This document shows positions 28,104 through 36,825 of a stretch of DNA of 64,000 nt, in pieces. The notes beneath the pieces are model-generated. The model saw only the letters and a program-made list of their open reading frames with translations. It was not told the origin of the DNA and searched no databases. The translations under genes and the position numbers were made by a program. Every line of letters begins with the position of its first letter. Position 1 is the stretch's first letter. Source of the DNA: Saprospiraceae bacterium UBA7687 (lineage in GTDB: Bacteria > Bacteroidota > Bacteroidia > Chitinophagales > Saprospiraceae); contig DLGT01000103.1 of NCBI GenBank assembly GCA_002482845.1, positions 1 to 64,000 of the forward strand. The letters run 5' to 3'.

Positions 28104-29521
28104 TCAAAATAGTGGTGCTTAAAAATTAAAGTTATAGAAGTACCATGATCTACTTTTTTAATAACTTCAGCTTCTAGTTTCCGAGCGAAAACATCGATGA
28201 GTTTATGACCAAACCCTCCTTCATTTTGCTCCATATTATATCCATTGCCATCATCTTTCACCGTCAATTTCATAATTTCATTTACACTACCTAAAGTGAT
28301 ATTTATAAAACCAGCATCCCTACCTTCGAATGCATATTTTAATGCATTAGTTATCAATTCATTGACAATAAGACCTAAAGGCACAAGCAGATTGACATCA
28401 ACCATACCATATTGGATATCGGTGTGAATCTTGATTTTACTGCCTAGAATATTGTAAGTATCAAAAATTTGGCGGCACAAATTATTTAGATACTCTTTGA
28501 CCTCCAAACGCGATGACGGACCATTTTTGTATAGATTCTGGTGAATTAATGACATGGTCATAACGCGGCTCTGACTTTCTAACAAGGCTTCTGTTGTGAT
28601 TTTATCATGGACACTTCTAGAATGTAGACTCAACAAACTAGATATGATTTGTAGGTTGTTTTTGACCCTATGGTGGACTTCTTGCACCAAGGCTTCTTTT
28701 TCTCCCAAGCTTTTGGATATTAGTTCATTTTTGATGGCCATTTCTTTATTGTATAGCGTGCGCTGTTTCAATATGTAAAATAATAAAATGGAAATGATTA
28801 CAAAAGCCACCAATAAAGTTAGTAATAAGATATTTCTAAACTTTGCCTTTTGGAGTTCGGCTTTTGCTTTTATATTTTGCATACTAAGCGAAGCAATGGT
28901 TCCACTTTGCTCATCAAATTTTAGTTCATTTTGAATATCTAAAATTATTCTTCGTGCATTTTGAATTTTTGAAAGTTTAGATGCTTTGATACTATATTCA
29001 TCTGCAAGATCATCCTTACCTATTGAACGATATGCCTTTGCCATCCCGTTGTATGTTCGCCAGTTTTTCCCAGGTTCAACTTTAATCCTAATTTCTTCAG
29101 CTTTTTGTAGGTTTAACAAAGCTAGATCCCATTTTTCCTGCTCTAAATAACATTGGGCTAAAATTTCATAATAATCACCGGCAAATGTGGTAGATGGTTG
29201 TTTTGCTATTAAATGACTTACTTTTTCGATTTTTATGAATGCATCGCTATACTTTTCTTCAATAAATAATAAACGACTGTGCGAAATGGCAAGTATGGGA
29301 AGCAGTTGTTCTAGCTTTTGGGTTTCTGCCATTGCATAAGCTTCATCAAAATATTGGTAACATTCTTTCATATTATTGTTTAGCGCTTCGTTGATCCCAT
29401 TTTGCAATAATTCAGCAATCACCTTATAGTATTTTACATTGTCAGAATTTGTTGTATTTGAATAAGAAGGCAACGTTAATGCCACGGCGACAAATATTAT
29501 GAATACTGATTTCATGTGCAT
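28100..29521 (-). CDS. TPR-sensor histidine kinase (HisKA_2 type)
   Basis: The 473-residue protein has a signal peptide, periplasmic TPR-like helices (residues ~30-190), one transmembrane helix (230-250) and a HisKA_2 dimerisation block EVHHRVKNNLQIISSLL with His283/284. The HATPase domain has N-box NELITNALKYA (387-397) and GNGYNMEQNEGGFGHKLI. It is the cognate kinase of the downstream response regulator. The ATG at the listed start is followed two codons later by a second ATG that serves equally well. Confidence 0.9.
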   Translation of the reverse strand: MHMKSVFIIFVAVALTLPSYSNTTNSDNVKYYKVIAELLQNGINEALNNNMKECYQYFDEAYAMAETQKLEQLLPILAISHSRLLFIEEKYSDAFIKIEKVSHLIAKQPSTTFAGDYYEILAQCYLEQEKWDLALLNLQKAEEIRIKVEPGKNWRTYNGMAKAYRSIGKDDLADEYSIKASKLSKIQNARRIILDIQNELKFDEQSGTIASLSMQNIKAKAELQKAKFRNILLLTLLVAFVIISILLFYILKQRTLYNKEMAIKNELISKSLGEKEALVQEVHHRVKNNLQIISSLLSLHSRSVHDKITTEALLESQSRVMTMSLIHQNLYKNGPSSRLEVKEYLNNLCRQIFDTYNILGSKIKIHTDIQYGMVDVNLLVPLGLIVNELITNALKYAFEGRDAGFINITLGSVNEIMKLTVKDDGNGYNMEQNEGGFGHKLIDVFARKLEAEVIKKVDHGTSITLIFKHHYFE

Positions 29522-29812
29522 ACTTTTATTGGATTTTAAATGTTCATCACTCTTTAACTCTTTGGCGCCACGCAGCCCGCTTCATCATTAAAATGGAATT
29601 GATTACTAACCTGCATCTATGGTGTTATCGAACGTACGTTTCGAATGAAAAAACAATCTTCATGGTTTGCGTAATACTACGAATACTCATTTCCTACCAT
29701 ATTTATTATTATACCTTCAAAGTTACCTAGCAGCACACAAATAACCAAATAATATTTATCAGATTATATAAAAACCACCCAAAAGGGTAGTAAATATAAT
29801 TACAATAAGATA

Positions 29813-29820
29813 TACTTTTG
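29813..29820 (+). promoter_or_regulatory. -7 box for the secreted esterase
   Basis: TACTTTTG lies 35 bases before the ATG of the esterase gene. It is the only clear signal in the 333-base divergent gap 29522-29854; the remainder is AT-rich without an evident gene. Confidence 0.55.
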
Positions 29821-29854
29821 TCATACTAATTGACAAAATATAAAACCCTAAGAA

Positions 29855-31018
29855 ATGAGAACACCATCCATTATTTTAATCATTGTACTTTTTGTAGTTT
29901 CCAATATAATTGCAAGCGGCAAACTCCGTAAAACCATCGTAGTAGATGGTAAAGAAAGAGAATTATTTTTGCATATTCCTACTTCTTACACTGGGAATAC
30001 TTCTGTACCATTAGTCTTTATGCTCCACGGGACTGGAGGTGATGGAGAAAGAATGTACGAAGAATCTGGATGGGCTGAACTTGCTGAAAAAGAAGGGTTT
30101 ATTGCGGTTTTCCCAAGCTCTTTACGGAATAAAATTATTGATGAAGGTGAATTTAAAACGATTACGAAATGGAATCATACCCCTGATGCCAATTGGGTAT
30201 TTCAACCTGGAGAAATAGCTTATGATGATATTAAGTTTTTGCGCAAGATCATCGAAATAGCCATAACTGAATATAATATTGATGTGGAACGAATTTACCT
30301 CAATGGATTTAGTAATGGTGGCGCTATGGCAGCAAAATGTTCCATAGAAATGAGTGATGTCCTCGCAGCTGTGTGCAGCAATGCTTCTTCATTTTATCTG
30401 GATACTATTTATACCCCGAAAAGAAAGATCCCTTATCTTTATCAAGTAGGCAATAGAGATTATGGTCCTGGCAATGTAGGGCCTGATTTTCCTTCAGTAC
30501 CTATGAGATTATTTGATACTTTGATCTCTACGCCTAATTTACCCTACCTTGATGGTAAACATTATAGAATCGCAAATGATGTTGTCCGGAATTTCAGCTT
30601 ACATGGCCAACATACTGGCATTGTAGGAGATACCAATAAATTTGTATTAACAACTTACCTTCCCATAGATGCAAATGATACGCATGAATTTAAATATGTT
30701 TTTGTCAAAGATCTTGGACATAGCTACCCTAATTGGGCACCGACAGAACATTGGAAATGGCTTAAACAATATACTTTAAGTGGTGTGAGTGGCATAGCTG
30801 AAGTTCTTAAAAATGTGAGTGAGCTAAGCTTCTTCCCCAACCCTGCTAAAGACATTATCTACTTTAATCATAAGGTAAACTTTACCATTCTTGATATGCA
30901 TGGCAAAACATTGATAAAAGGGTATGATGATTTCGCTTCTATCATTGGACTTCCGAATGGAATATACATTGTAAGTAATGGTACCATAGGTCGAAAGTTG
31001 GTTGTTACAAATGACTGA
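29855..31018 (+). CDS. Secreted PHB-depolymerase/feruloyl-esterase-like hydrolase with T9SS tail
   Basis: The 387-residue protein has a signal peptide and an alpha/beta-hydrolase domain of the LpqC/esterase-PHB-depolymerase type. The oxyanion motif is MLHGTGGDGE (57-66), the nucleophile is GFSNGGAMA (S153), and the catalytic His is in DLGHSYP (H289). A type IX sorting tail starts near residue 316 (LSFFPNPAKDIIYFN). It should be exported and anchored or released outside. Acetyl- or feruloyl-esters of polysaccharides are possible substrates, and the exact one is unknown. It is divergent from the two-component system. Confidence 0.85.
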   Translation: MRTPSIILIIVLFVVSNIIASGKLRKTIVVDGKERELFLHIPTSYTGNTSVPLVFMLHGTGGDGERMYEESGWAELAEKEGFIAVFPSSLRNKIIDEGEFKTITKWNHTPDANWVFQPGEIAYDDIKFLRKIIEIAITEYNIDVERIYLNGFSNGGAMAAKCSIEMSDVLAAVCSNASSFYLDTIYTPKRKIPYLYQVGNRDYGPGNVGPDFPSVPMRLFDTLISTPNLPYLDGKHYRIANDVVRNFSLHGQHTGIVGDTNKFVLTTYLPIDANDTHEFKYVFVKDLGHSYPNWAPTEHWKWLKQYTLSGVSGIAEVLKNVSELSFFPNPAKDIIYFNHKVNFTILDMHGKTLIKGYDDFASIIGLPNGIYIVSNGTIGRKLVVTND

Positions 31019-31198
31019 GCTCGACAAATAAGGTTTGTTAACAAGTTAGTTGTAAAATGTACATGATAAAAAAATCATCATTATTAGCTTATAAATATGT
31101 TATTCACTTTTCTTGTTGCTAATAAATAGCTTCATATATGGTCAGGTTCATAAAATCTTAATTATCAGGAAATACATTTAAACATAATCATAGCTCCA

Positions 31199-31334
31199 CT
31201 TAACCAACCGCAGAGATCGCTCCCCTACTCAACATATCTCTGTACGTGGTGTAGAGATCATCAGATACCGTCTCCGCAAAAAGATGGAGATAGATCAGGA
31301 TCTGAATTCGAATGACTTTATGATGCATTTTTAG
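31199..31334 (+). pseudogene. Relic of the 3' end of the SusR-like regulator
   Basis: From about 31206 to 31334 the sequence is nearly identical to the last ~130 bases of the regulator gene ending at 26843, covering the LuxR-HTH and the end LRKKMEIDQDL. An inserted AT after CTCAACAT breaks the frame, and there is no start or upstream part. The following TTAAGG tract and hairpin repeats are copied too. The cause may be a deleted paralogue or a partial duplication. With its trailing repeats it accounts for the gap 31019-31769. Confidence 0.88.
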
Positions 31335-31335
31335 G

Positions 31336-31427
31336 GGTTAAGGTAAAGGTTAAGTTTAAGGTTAAGGTTAAGTTTAAGGTTAAGGTTAAGGTTAAAGTTG
31401 AGATTAAGTTTAAGGATATCCAAAAAG
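31336..31427 (+). repeat. Second TTAAGG hexamer tract
   Basis: This is a tract of TTAAGG units with several TTTAAG variants, longer and less regular than the copy at 26.85 kb. It lies directly after the regulator relic in the same order as at the intact locus. Confidence 0.8.
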
Positions 31428-31438
31428 ACTGCATCCCA

Positions 31439-31660
31439 CACCACAAGCCTGAAAGGCTTAAATATCAATAACCGTAGGTGCAACCTATGATAGAGAAGAC
31501 AAAATCACAAGCCTGAAGGGCTTGAACATCATTAACCGTAGGTGCAACCTACGGGGTGCAACCCATGAACCATAAGCCTGAAAGGCTTGAATATCAATAA
31601 GTAGGTATAGCCTGTAGTAGAAAGGACTATAACAACAAGCCTGAAGGGCTTGAATGGCCC
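31439..31660 (+). repeat. Second cluster of two-hairpin repeats, about four units
   Basis: First hairpins of the AAGCCTGAAAGGCTT type lie near 31444, 31509, 31574 and 31637. Second hairpins such as CCGTAGGTGCAACCTACGG occur between them. Units are shorter and more eroded than in the first cluster. A minus-strand open frame over this stretch is a by-product of the repeats. Confidence 0.78.
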
Positions 31661-31720
31661 TACCTGTTAATGCTTGAAAAAGAAATAGTGATAAAGTTAT
31701 GCAATTAGAAAGTTGCAGTG

Positions 31721-31728
31721 TAGTTTTG
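31721..31728 (+). promoter_or_regulatory. -7 box before the DUF4184 gene
   Basis: TAGTTTTG fits TAnnTTTG and lies 42 bases before the ATG at 31770. No clear -33 element is seen. Confidence 0.45.
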
Positions 31729-31769
31729 TCTGGATATAAGACAAAAGAAAACATAAAAAAAGAAATTGA

Positions 31770-32498
31770 ATGCCGTTTACCTTTTCGCATCCAGCATTAG
31801 TTTTGCCATTATCATTTTTGCCTCGACATTGGTTTTCAATGACTGGATTAATAATTGGTAGTTTGACGCCTGACTTTGAATATTTTTTAAGGATGAAAAT
31901 TCAAAGCGATTATAGCCACACTTTAAGCGGACTTTTTTGGTTTGACCTTCCATTAGGCATATTATTGACATTTATTTTCCACAATATAGTTAGAGACAGC
32001 CTATTTGATAATTTACCTTCTACTCTTTACACTCGATTTGCCAGTTTCAAAAAGTTTGACTGGAACTACTATTTTACTAGAAATTGGTTTGTGGTTATAA
32101 TTTCAATAATAATTGGTGCCGCATCTCATATTTTTTGGGACAGTTTCACCCATTTTGATGGATATTTTGTACAAACTATCCCTGATTTATCAAAGTCCAC
32201 AGATATTTATGGAATTAAGATACAAGTTCTAAAAATACTACAACATTCAAGCACTATTTCAGGTGGACTTATAGTTTCTTTTGCAATTTTAAAACTTAAA
32301 CAAGACAAAAATGTAATCAATCATCCAAATATAAAGTATTGGATTATTTGGTCAACACTTTCCTTTATAATTATTACTCTAAGGCTTTACAGTGGTCTTG
32401 ACTATAAATTGTATGGACACCTCATCGTGACAGCCATCTCCGCAGGATTGATCTCTTTAATATTTACACCATGGATAATTAAACGGCTTAATCGTTAA
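31770..32498 (+). CDS. DUF4184 family membrane protein
   Basis: The 242-residue protein opens with MPFTFSHPALVLPLSFLPRH and GSLTPDFEYFLR, the signature of DUF4184. About six transmembrane helices follow, with the conserved SHIFWDSFTHFDGYF in the middle. The paired His/Asp motifs (FSHP, PDFEY, SHIFWDSFTH) resemble the metal-binding pattern of YdjM/LexA-regulated membrane hydrolases, but no activity is known. It stands alone between two repeat clusters. Confidence 0.85.
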   Translation: MPFTFSHPALVLPLSFLPRHWFSMTGLIIGSLTPDFEYFLRMKIQSDYSHTLSGLFWFDLPLGILLTFIFHNIVRDSLFDNLPSTLYTRFASFKKFDWNYYFTRNWFVVIISIIIGAASHIFWDSFTHFDGYFVQTIPDLSKSTDIYGIKIQVLKILQHSSTISGGLIVSFAILKLKQDKNVINHPNIKYWIIWSTLSFIIITLRLYSGLDYKLYGHLIVTAISAGLISLIFTPWIIKRLNR

Positions 32499-32507
32499 TC
32501 ACTTAAT

Positions 32508-32650
32508 TTAAAAGGCCTGAAGGGCTTAAATAATAACCTTAAATATGCTGTGAACACAAGCTTGATAAGTCTTGAACATGAATAACCGTAGGTGAAACCT
32601 ATGGTCGAAAGGACTTTAACTACGAGCCTGAAGGGCTTGAATAACGATGC
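32508..32650 (+). repeat. Third, eroded cluster of hairpin repeats
   Basis: Three degenerate units are visible (AGGCCTGAAGGGCTT, AAGCTTGATAAGTCTT, GAGCCTGAAGGGCTT), with one CCGTAGGTGAAACCTATGG second hairpin. It is most of the 323-base gap 32499-32821. The remaining bases hold the palindrome GGCAGGCCTGCC at 32736-32747 and a possible 28-codon open relic ending near 32796 that I cannot identify. Confidence 0.65.
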
Positions 32651-32821
32651 CTTATAATAGAATTATAGATAGTTACTGTAGTTTTGAATAAGAATTAATT
32701 TTGCTTATCATCATCGAACTCGGAGACGGACAAGAGGCAGGCCTGCCAGTCAAGACTGATCGAATGGAATTTTATGAGCGATTAGGTAAATGTTGAATAA
32801 GTAACCAATTATTGTAAAAAG

Positions 32822-33364
32822 TCAATTTTTACAATTCGCTAATGTTGAATATTGGTTTAGTAGGTCAACCTCATTACTTTTACAATATAACATCATTTTA
32901 AGTGTCCTGTCTGAATTAGCGCAATTTATGAATGATATAATACTTTTTGACGTACTTGAGCTTTTAACTAGGTATTTGATAAGTTTGTCTTCAAATACCA
33001 TCTCTTTGATATTGTCTTTTGTATCACTTTCTAGTGTTGATAAGTAATTATCTATTTCAGATCTTTTTAAGTTCATTGCTTCAAATGACACTAGATTTTC
33101 AGATGGATCTGTGAAGTGTAAGGATAATGGTTCTTCATGCAAATAAATTTCCTTTAAGCCCATTTGCTTTACCAAATCAAGGTTTAATAAGTTTTTTGTT
33201 GCATCTCTTGAATTATTAACGTCTGCAATCAAGTCGCTATCGTCAACTTCTTCATCCAAAATTTGATCAACCTTTGGCTTAGATAAAACTGATCCATCCT
33301 TTTTTAGATTACAAGAAAAGAAAATAAGGCTCAGTAAGAAAATAGAATTTAATATTTGCTTCAT
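32822..33364 (-). CDS. Lipoprotein of unknown function
   Basis: The 180-residue product has a lipoprotein signal (LLSLIFFSC, Cys18). A mostly helical, charged domain follows without a family I recognise. A possible domain core is LGLKEIYLHEEPLSLHF-like (residues ~70-90), and the C-terminal part contains two Cys (FINCANSDRTLKMMLYC). It is 80 bases after the DUF3239-like gene in the same direction and may share its transcript. Confidence 0.6.
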   Translation of the reverse strand: MKQILNSIFLLSLIFFSCNLKKDGSVLSKPKVDQILDEEVDDSDLIADVNNSRDATKNLLNLDLVKQMGLKEIYLHEEPLSLHFTDPSENLVSFEAMNLKRSEIDNYLSTLESDTKDNIKEMVFEDKLIKYLVKSSSTSKSIISFINCANSDRTLKMMLYCKSNEVDLLNQYSTLANCKN

Positions 33365-33444
33365 TTTTATCGATTTTAATTTTATATATTAGCTATCCTT
33401 AACAACGTAAGTAAGATATGTCAGTCTCTTTGCCCAAAACATCT

Positions 33445-34839
33445 TTATGCCTTGATTTCATTGTTGTCTTTAATTGGTGCTTCCATTGAAACTCCTTTTG
33501 AAATATCAACATGTTTATAATTTATCCAGTTATTGTTATTTTCATCGACCTTGTATATTCCTGCTTCTTTTGAACCAACCTTATTTAAGTAATTATCTAA
33601 TGTGTTTAAACTTTCTTTCGAAAAACTCGACATAATATAAGCTATACGTTTTTTATCACTGATCCCATGAATAACTGGCACGGGATGAAATTCAGCCCAA
33701 AAAGGATAACCATGTGGGTTGTCATTGTACAATGCTACTGTCGGAATAACTTTACCTAGTATTTTATCTTCTGTTGGCAGTTTTGTTTTAATTATTTTAA
33801 GTACGGGATAATTTCCACCAAATTTACGCATATCCGTTGCTATGGCTACTAAGGGTGGGTCAATTGAAATTACTTTCCCAGGGTTAACATCTCCACCCTT
33901 AAATTGATTAAATGCCGTAAACCAATACCAAATATTATACAATAAAGCTCCAATAAATACCAATCCAAACAGCCAATGAATTTTAATCATTAGAGCAAAT
34001 CCAATGAAAAGTGCCAATAAGGATTTAAAAATCTTACCAAAGTTATATTTAATCCATTGAATTATATTCAATTTCATATCCCCTTGGAAAGAGGGTATAG
34101 TGTGGCTATCATAAAAAAGACTTTTATGCTGTTTTTGAGATCGATATGTGCCATCATCTTGTCTTACAATCCTGAGTTTATCTTCTGCAATTAACAGTTC
34201 TGAAAATTCTGGATGTTCAGACTTTATCTCTTCTAAAAATTTAAAATGATAATTTCCTTCCCCTGTATTACTTTCAAGTTCATCTAGACCTGAAAAATAC
34301 CAAATACCATTTTCATGATATATGTGATGAACGATGTTATCCTTTATAGAATTTGAATATATCACAACTTGTGATTCTCTATACTTGTCTATTCGTACAT
34401 CATCATTATCGAAAAAATCATCTGGGATTTCTCCAGTATATTTTAATAAATCATTTGACATAATGAGTGCGAAATGATGTATATTTTCACTTTCGCCATT
34501 GTATATTCTCTTGAAAGCCTTATGGATAGTTAACGCTGTTGAGCCATCAGGTGTTTCCTGTACGATATCACTTGGTGTATCTATATTATCAGTATTCCAC
34601 CTTATCCCTCTACCATTTCTTCTTATTACCTCTCCTAGGTAGACTCCCAAGGCCAATGCTTTAGAATCAGTATCATTTTTAAAAATGGTATTATTTTTTA
34701 TTTTAGTGCCTGAAATTGTTTTTGATAAATAGGTTTCTATTTCATTTAAGCTATTCAAAGAATAATCCAAATAAATGTTTTCCTTTTTAAATTCCTTGAT
34801 AAGGTTCTGAGATAAAAGGATAAGTTCAAGTTTGTTCAT
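33445..34839 (-). CDS. DUF3239-like protein with central membrane hairpin
   Basis: The 464-residue protein has a soluble N-terminal ~255 residues (SKALALGVYLGEVIRRNGRG resembles small lysozyme-inhibitor-like or immunity-like domains). A hydrophobic hairpin lies near residues 262-305 (LLALFIGFALMIKIHWLFGL). The C-terminal domain reads FNQFKGGDVNPGKVISIDPP and LVAIATDMRKFGGNYPVLKI, which matches my recollection of DUF3239. Function is not known. It is not clearly linked to neighbours apart from the downstream lipoprotein. Confidence 0.6.
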   Translation of the reverse strand: MNKLELILLSQNLIKEFKKENIYLDYSLNSLNEIETYLSKTISGTKIKNNTIFKNDTDSKALALGVYLGEVIRRNGRGIRWNTDNIDTPSDIVQETPDGSTALTIHKAFKRIYNGESENIHHFALIMSNDLLKYTGEIPDDFFDNDDVRIDKYRESQVVIYSNSIKDNIVHHIYHENGIWYFSGLDELESNTGEGNYHFKFLEEIKSEHPEFSELLIAEDKLRIVRQDDGTYRSQKQHKSLFYDSHTIPSFQGDMKLNIIQWIKYNFGKIFKSLLALFIGFALMIKIHWLFGLVFIGALLYNIWYWFTAFNQFKGGDVNPGKVISIDPPLVAIATDMRKFGGNYPVLKIIKTKLPTEDKILGKVIPTVALYNDNPHGYPFWAEFHPVPVIHGISDKKRIAYIMSSFSKESLNTLDNYLNKVGSKEAGIYKVDENNNNWINYKHVDISKGVSMEAPIKDNNEIKA

Positions 34840-35020
34840 TATAAATATTTATTGAAAATGGTAGAAAATTAAAATAATGTATCAGAAGCCTTGCCCCATA
34901 TGTGATAATTACGGTGTAAAGATAAATAAAATCTTCTATTCTAAACAGCTGTTGTATTCCCATTTTTATGATAATGGCTAGAACACCTTTCGACATTGTT
35001 TTGCGATTTGCTGTTGCCTT

Positions 35021-35476
35021 TTATTCTTCTTCTAAATTATTCAAAAGTCCAATAGTATCTGCCTTGTAAAGGTCAAAGTCAACCTCAGTTCCTGTTTTAC
35101 TTAAGAAGTCAATAGTTCTTTTATTCAGTCCAAACAAAGGTGTAGACGAGTCTGGATGTATGTCAATATATATTACGAACTGTAATCGTGTCTTTAATTT
35201 TAGTTTTTCTTTTAATCTATTTATCTTGTCAACTTTATTCTCAAAAATATCAATTAACTTATTCAAATAAATCTCTAAATCAGTGTCGGCACCCGCATCA
35301 ATGCGATACATCCATGAAGTAGATTTCGGTACAGGTTCTTTCTTTATCCTGACGGATGTCGGAACAAGCAGCAGTTCATTCGTCACAACGTCAACATCAA
35401 AGAATACTGCATCAAAAGAAAAATACAAGTAATTGTTGCATTGCGTCCCACTATATGTTAGTTTTTCATATGTCAT
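35021..35476 (-). CDS. DUF4279 domain protein
   Basis: The 151-residue protein has the DUF4279 pattern. There is an N-terminal strand with a threshold-like turn, SVRIKKEPVPKSTSWMYRID in the middle, an amphipathic helix (DLEIYLNKLIDIFENKVDKI), and a C-terminal LNKRTIDFLSKTGTEVDFDL block. No signal peptide. Such proteins are often found beside toxin-immunity and accessory genes, but the activity is unknown. Confidence 0.65.
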   Translation of the reverse strand: MTYEKLTYSGTQCNNYLYFSFDAVFFDVDVVTNELLLVPTSVRIKKEPVPKSTSWMYRIDAGADTDLEIYLNKLIDIFENKVDKINRLKEKLKLKTRLQFVIYIDIHPDSSTPLFGLNKRTIDFLSKTGTEVDFDLYKADTIGLLNNLEEE

Positions 35477-35566
35477 ATTAATTGCCTAAAACATTTAAAT
35501 TTCGAGAACAAAAGTATATCTTCACTTTCTATTTTCATAATTATTCAAGATCTTTTATATGATAAT

Positions 35567-35834
35567 ATTAGATCATTTCTCTGAATTCCCACAATTTGTT
35601 CGTACACCAAAGGGACGTAGTCCTGCAATCTTTGTAGCAATCATATTAACCATGTGATGTAGGGGCATAGCCCTGTAATCTTAAATTTAGGTGTAATATT
35701 AGATGTCAGGGCTACGCCCCTTGGAAATCGTCTATAATCATTTTCTACAAAGTTGTCAGAGGTACGCTCATTAAATTTAGATCATTTCTCTGAATTCCCA
35801 CAATTTGATCGTACGCCAAAGGGACGTAGTCCTG
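35567..35834 (+). repeat. Direct repeat pair with palindromic modules
   Basis: A ~58-base segment (from TAGATCATTTCTCTGAATTC to GGGACGTAGTCCTG) occurs at about 35569-35625 and again at about 35778-35834 with only a few differences. Each copy ends with an AGGGACGTAGTCCT palindrome. Two further palindromic modules, AGGGGCATAGCCCT and AGGGCTACGCCCCT, sit between them. This fills most of the gap 35477-35899. No gene is visible. Confidence 0.8.
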
Positions 35835-35899
35835 GGTTTCCTATACCTGGATAAAACAATTTATCGACTTGAAGAAATTTTTCATTCTTTCTGAAATCG

Positions 35900-36440
35900 T
35901 CATAATTGCTTTTCAAATGTCTTTCCATTAAACGTGTATATATTTCCATCTGCCATGCCTAACCATAATTTCTTATCTTTATCTACGTACATGGAAAGTG
36001 CAAAGTCATTAGTGAGTCCATCTTTCGTTGTGTAATTGACCATCTTTTTTCCATCATATTTCCAAATACCTGCATCCCGGTCTCCAAACCATATATTGCC
36101 TAAACTATCTTCTGCGATTGTAAAAACGTGTTCAAGTGTGCCAAAAAATGATTTATCGCCTTTTTTTTTACTTGTAGGGTGAATAAGATGATTCTTTTCA
36201 GAGAAATTTATGGTTGTATCTCCTTCTTTTAATAATACGCCAATTCCATTATTTCCAATCCAAAGCCTACCTTTAGCATCTTCCAAGATACTTCTAATAT
36301 GTAGCTGTGCGTTTTTACTATCTAGCCCTAAGGTTTCATCATTGATGACGGTAAATCGCTCCCATTGTATCCCCAAACACCTGCATAGGTAGCTAGCCAG
36401 ATCATATTGTTTTTCCCTTTTGCAATATCCGTTACCCGAA
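35900..36440 (-). pseudogene. Fragment of a beta-propeller regulator or sensor, frameshifted
   Basis: The readable part shows four propeller repeats (SILEDAKGRLWIGNNGIGVL, IAEDSLGNIWFGDRDAGIWK, YVDKDKKLWLGMADGNIYTF) and ends at a stop. Near 36358-36363 a one-base deletion shifts the frame. Upstream, in another frame, the repeat VTDIAKGKNNMIWLATYAGV reads on. The N-terminus is missing and is replaced by a type III restriction fragment, so this is a remnant created by deletion or recombination. In-frame translation from 36448 would give a nonsense N-terminus. Confidence 0.8.
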
Positions 36441-36824
36441 ATGAGCATTTATTTTTTGGCGGTATGGATGATTGGCGTATTTTAAATTTTTAATGGTCTG
36501 GTCTAAAATGGTAATGGATGGAACCAACCAAACAACAGTTTTAGGTTTGTCGTAAGCGAAGGCATCAAAAATGGTTTTGATTGCGTTGCAAGCAATAAAT
36601 GTTTTACCGCCTGCGGTTGGCACTTTCAAACAAATATGTGGTACTCTTGCCACATTATTTTTGTATGGTTCTATGGCTGTTCCCGCAAATGGAAATAAAG
36701 GTGTTTTCGGGTGCTTTGCCCAAAAGTCATAAAAAGCATCTTTCACGTCTTTGGTTTCTTGAATGTGTTCCAAAAACAGTGAAAGGTCGTTAATTACTTG
36801 TTATTGATAGGGTTTTAGTTCCAT
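36432..36824 (-). pseudogene. Truncated type III restriction helicase (Res) N-terminus
   Basis: The piece encodes the start of a DEAD-type Res subunit: MELKPYQ, a stop, then QVINDLSLFLEHIQETKDV, Walker A-like VPTAGGKTFIACNAI, and VVWLVPSITILDQTI. Codon 8 is TAA where CAA (Gln) is expected. The reading frame then ends at 36432 where propeller sequence begins, so ~130 of an expected ~900 residues remain. The start lies one base after the Fic gene's stop. No Mod methyltransferase gene is in the window. Confidence 0.8.
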
Positions 36825-36825
36825 G

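Noticed and set aside
31485..31790. Minus-strand frame of ~100 codons at the hairpin cluster
   Set aside because: The translation follows the hairpin repeats (AIQALQAC, DIQAFQAY) and overlaps the DUF4184 start. No independent support.
32701..32796. Possible coding remnant with the word ELGDGQEAGLPVKTDRMEF
   Set aside because: The frame of about 28 codons reads protein-like and ends in TGA, but I cannot identify a family or the missing parts, so it is mentioned only under the repeat entry.
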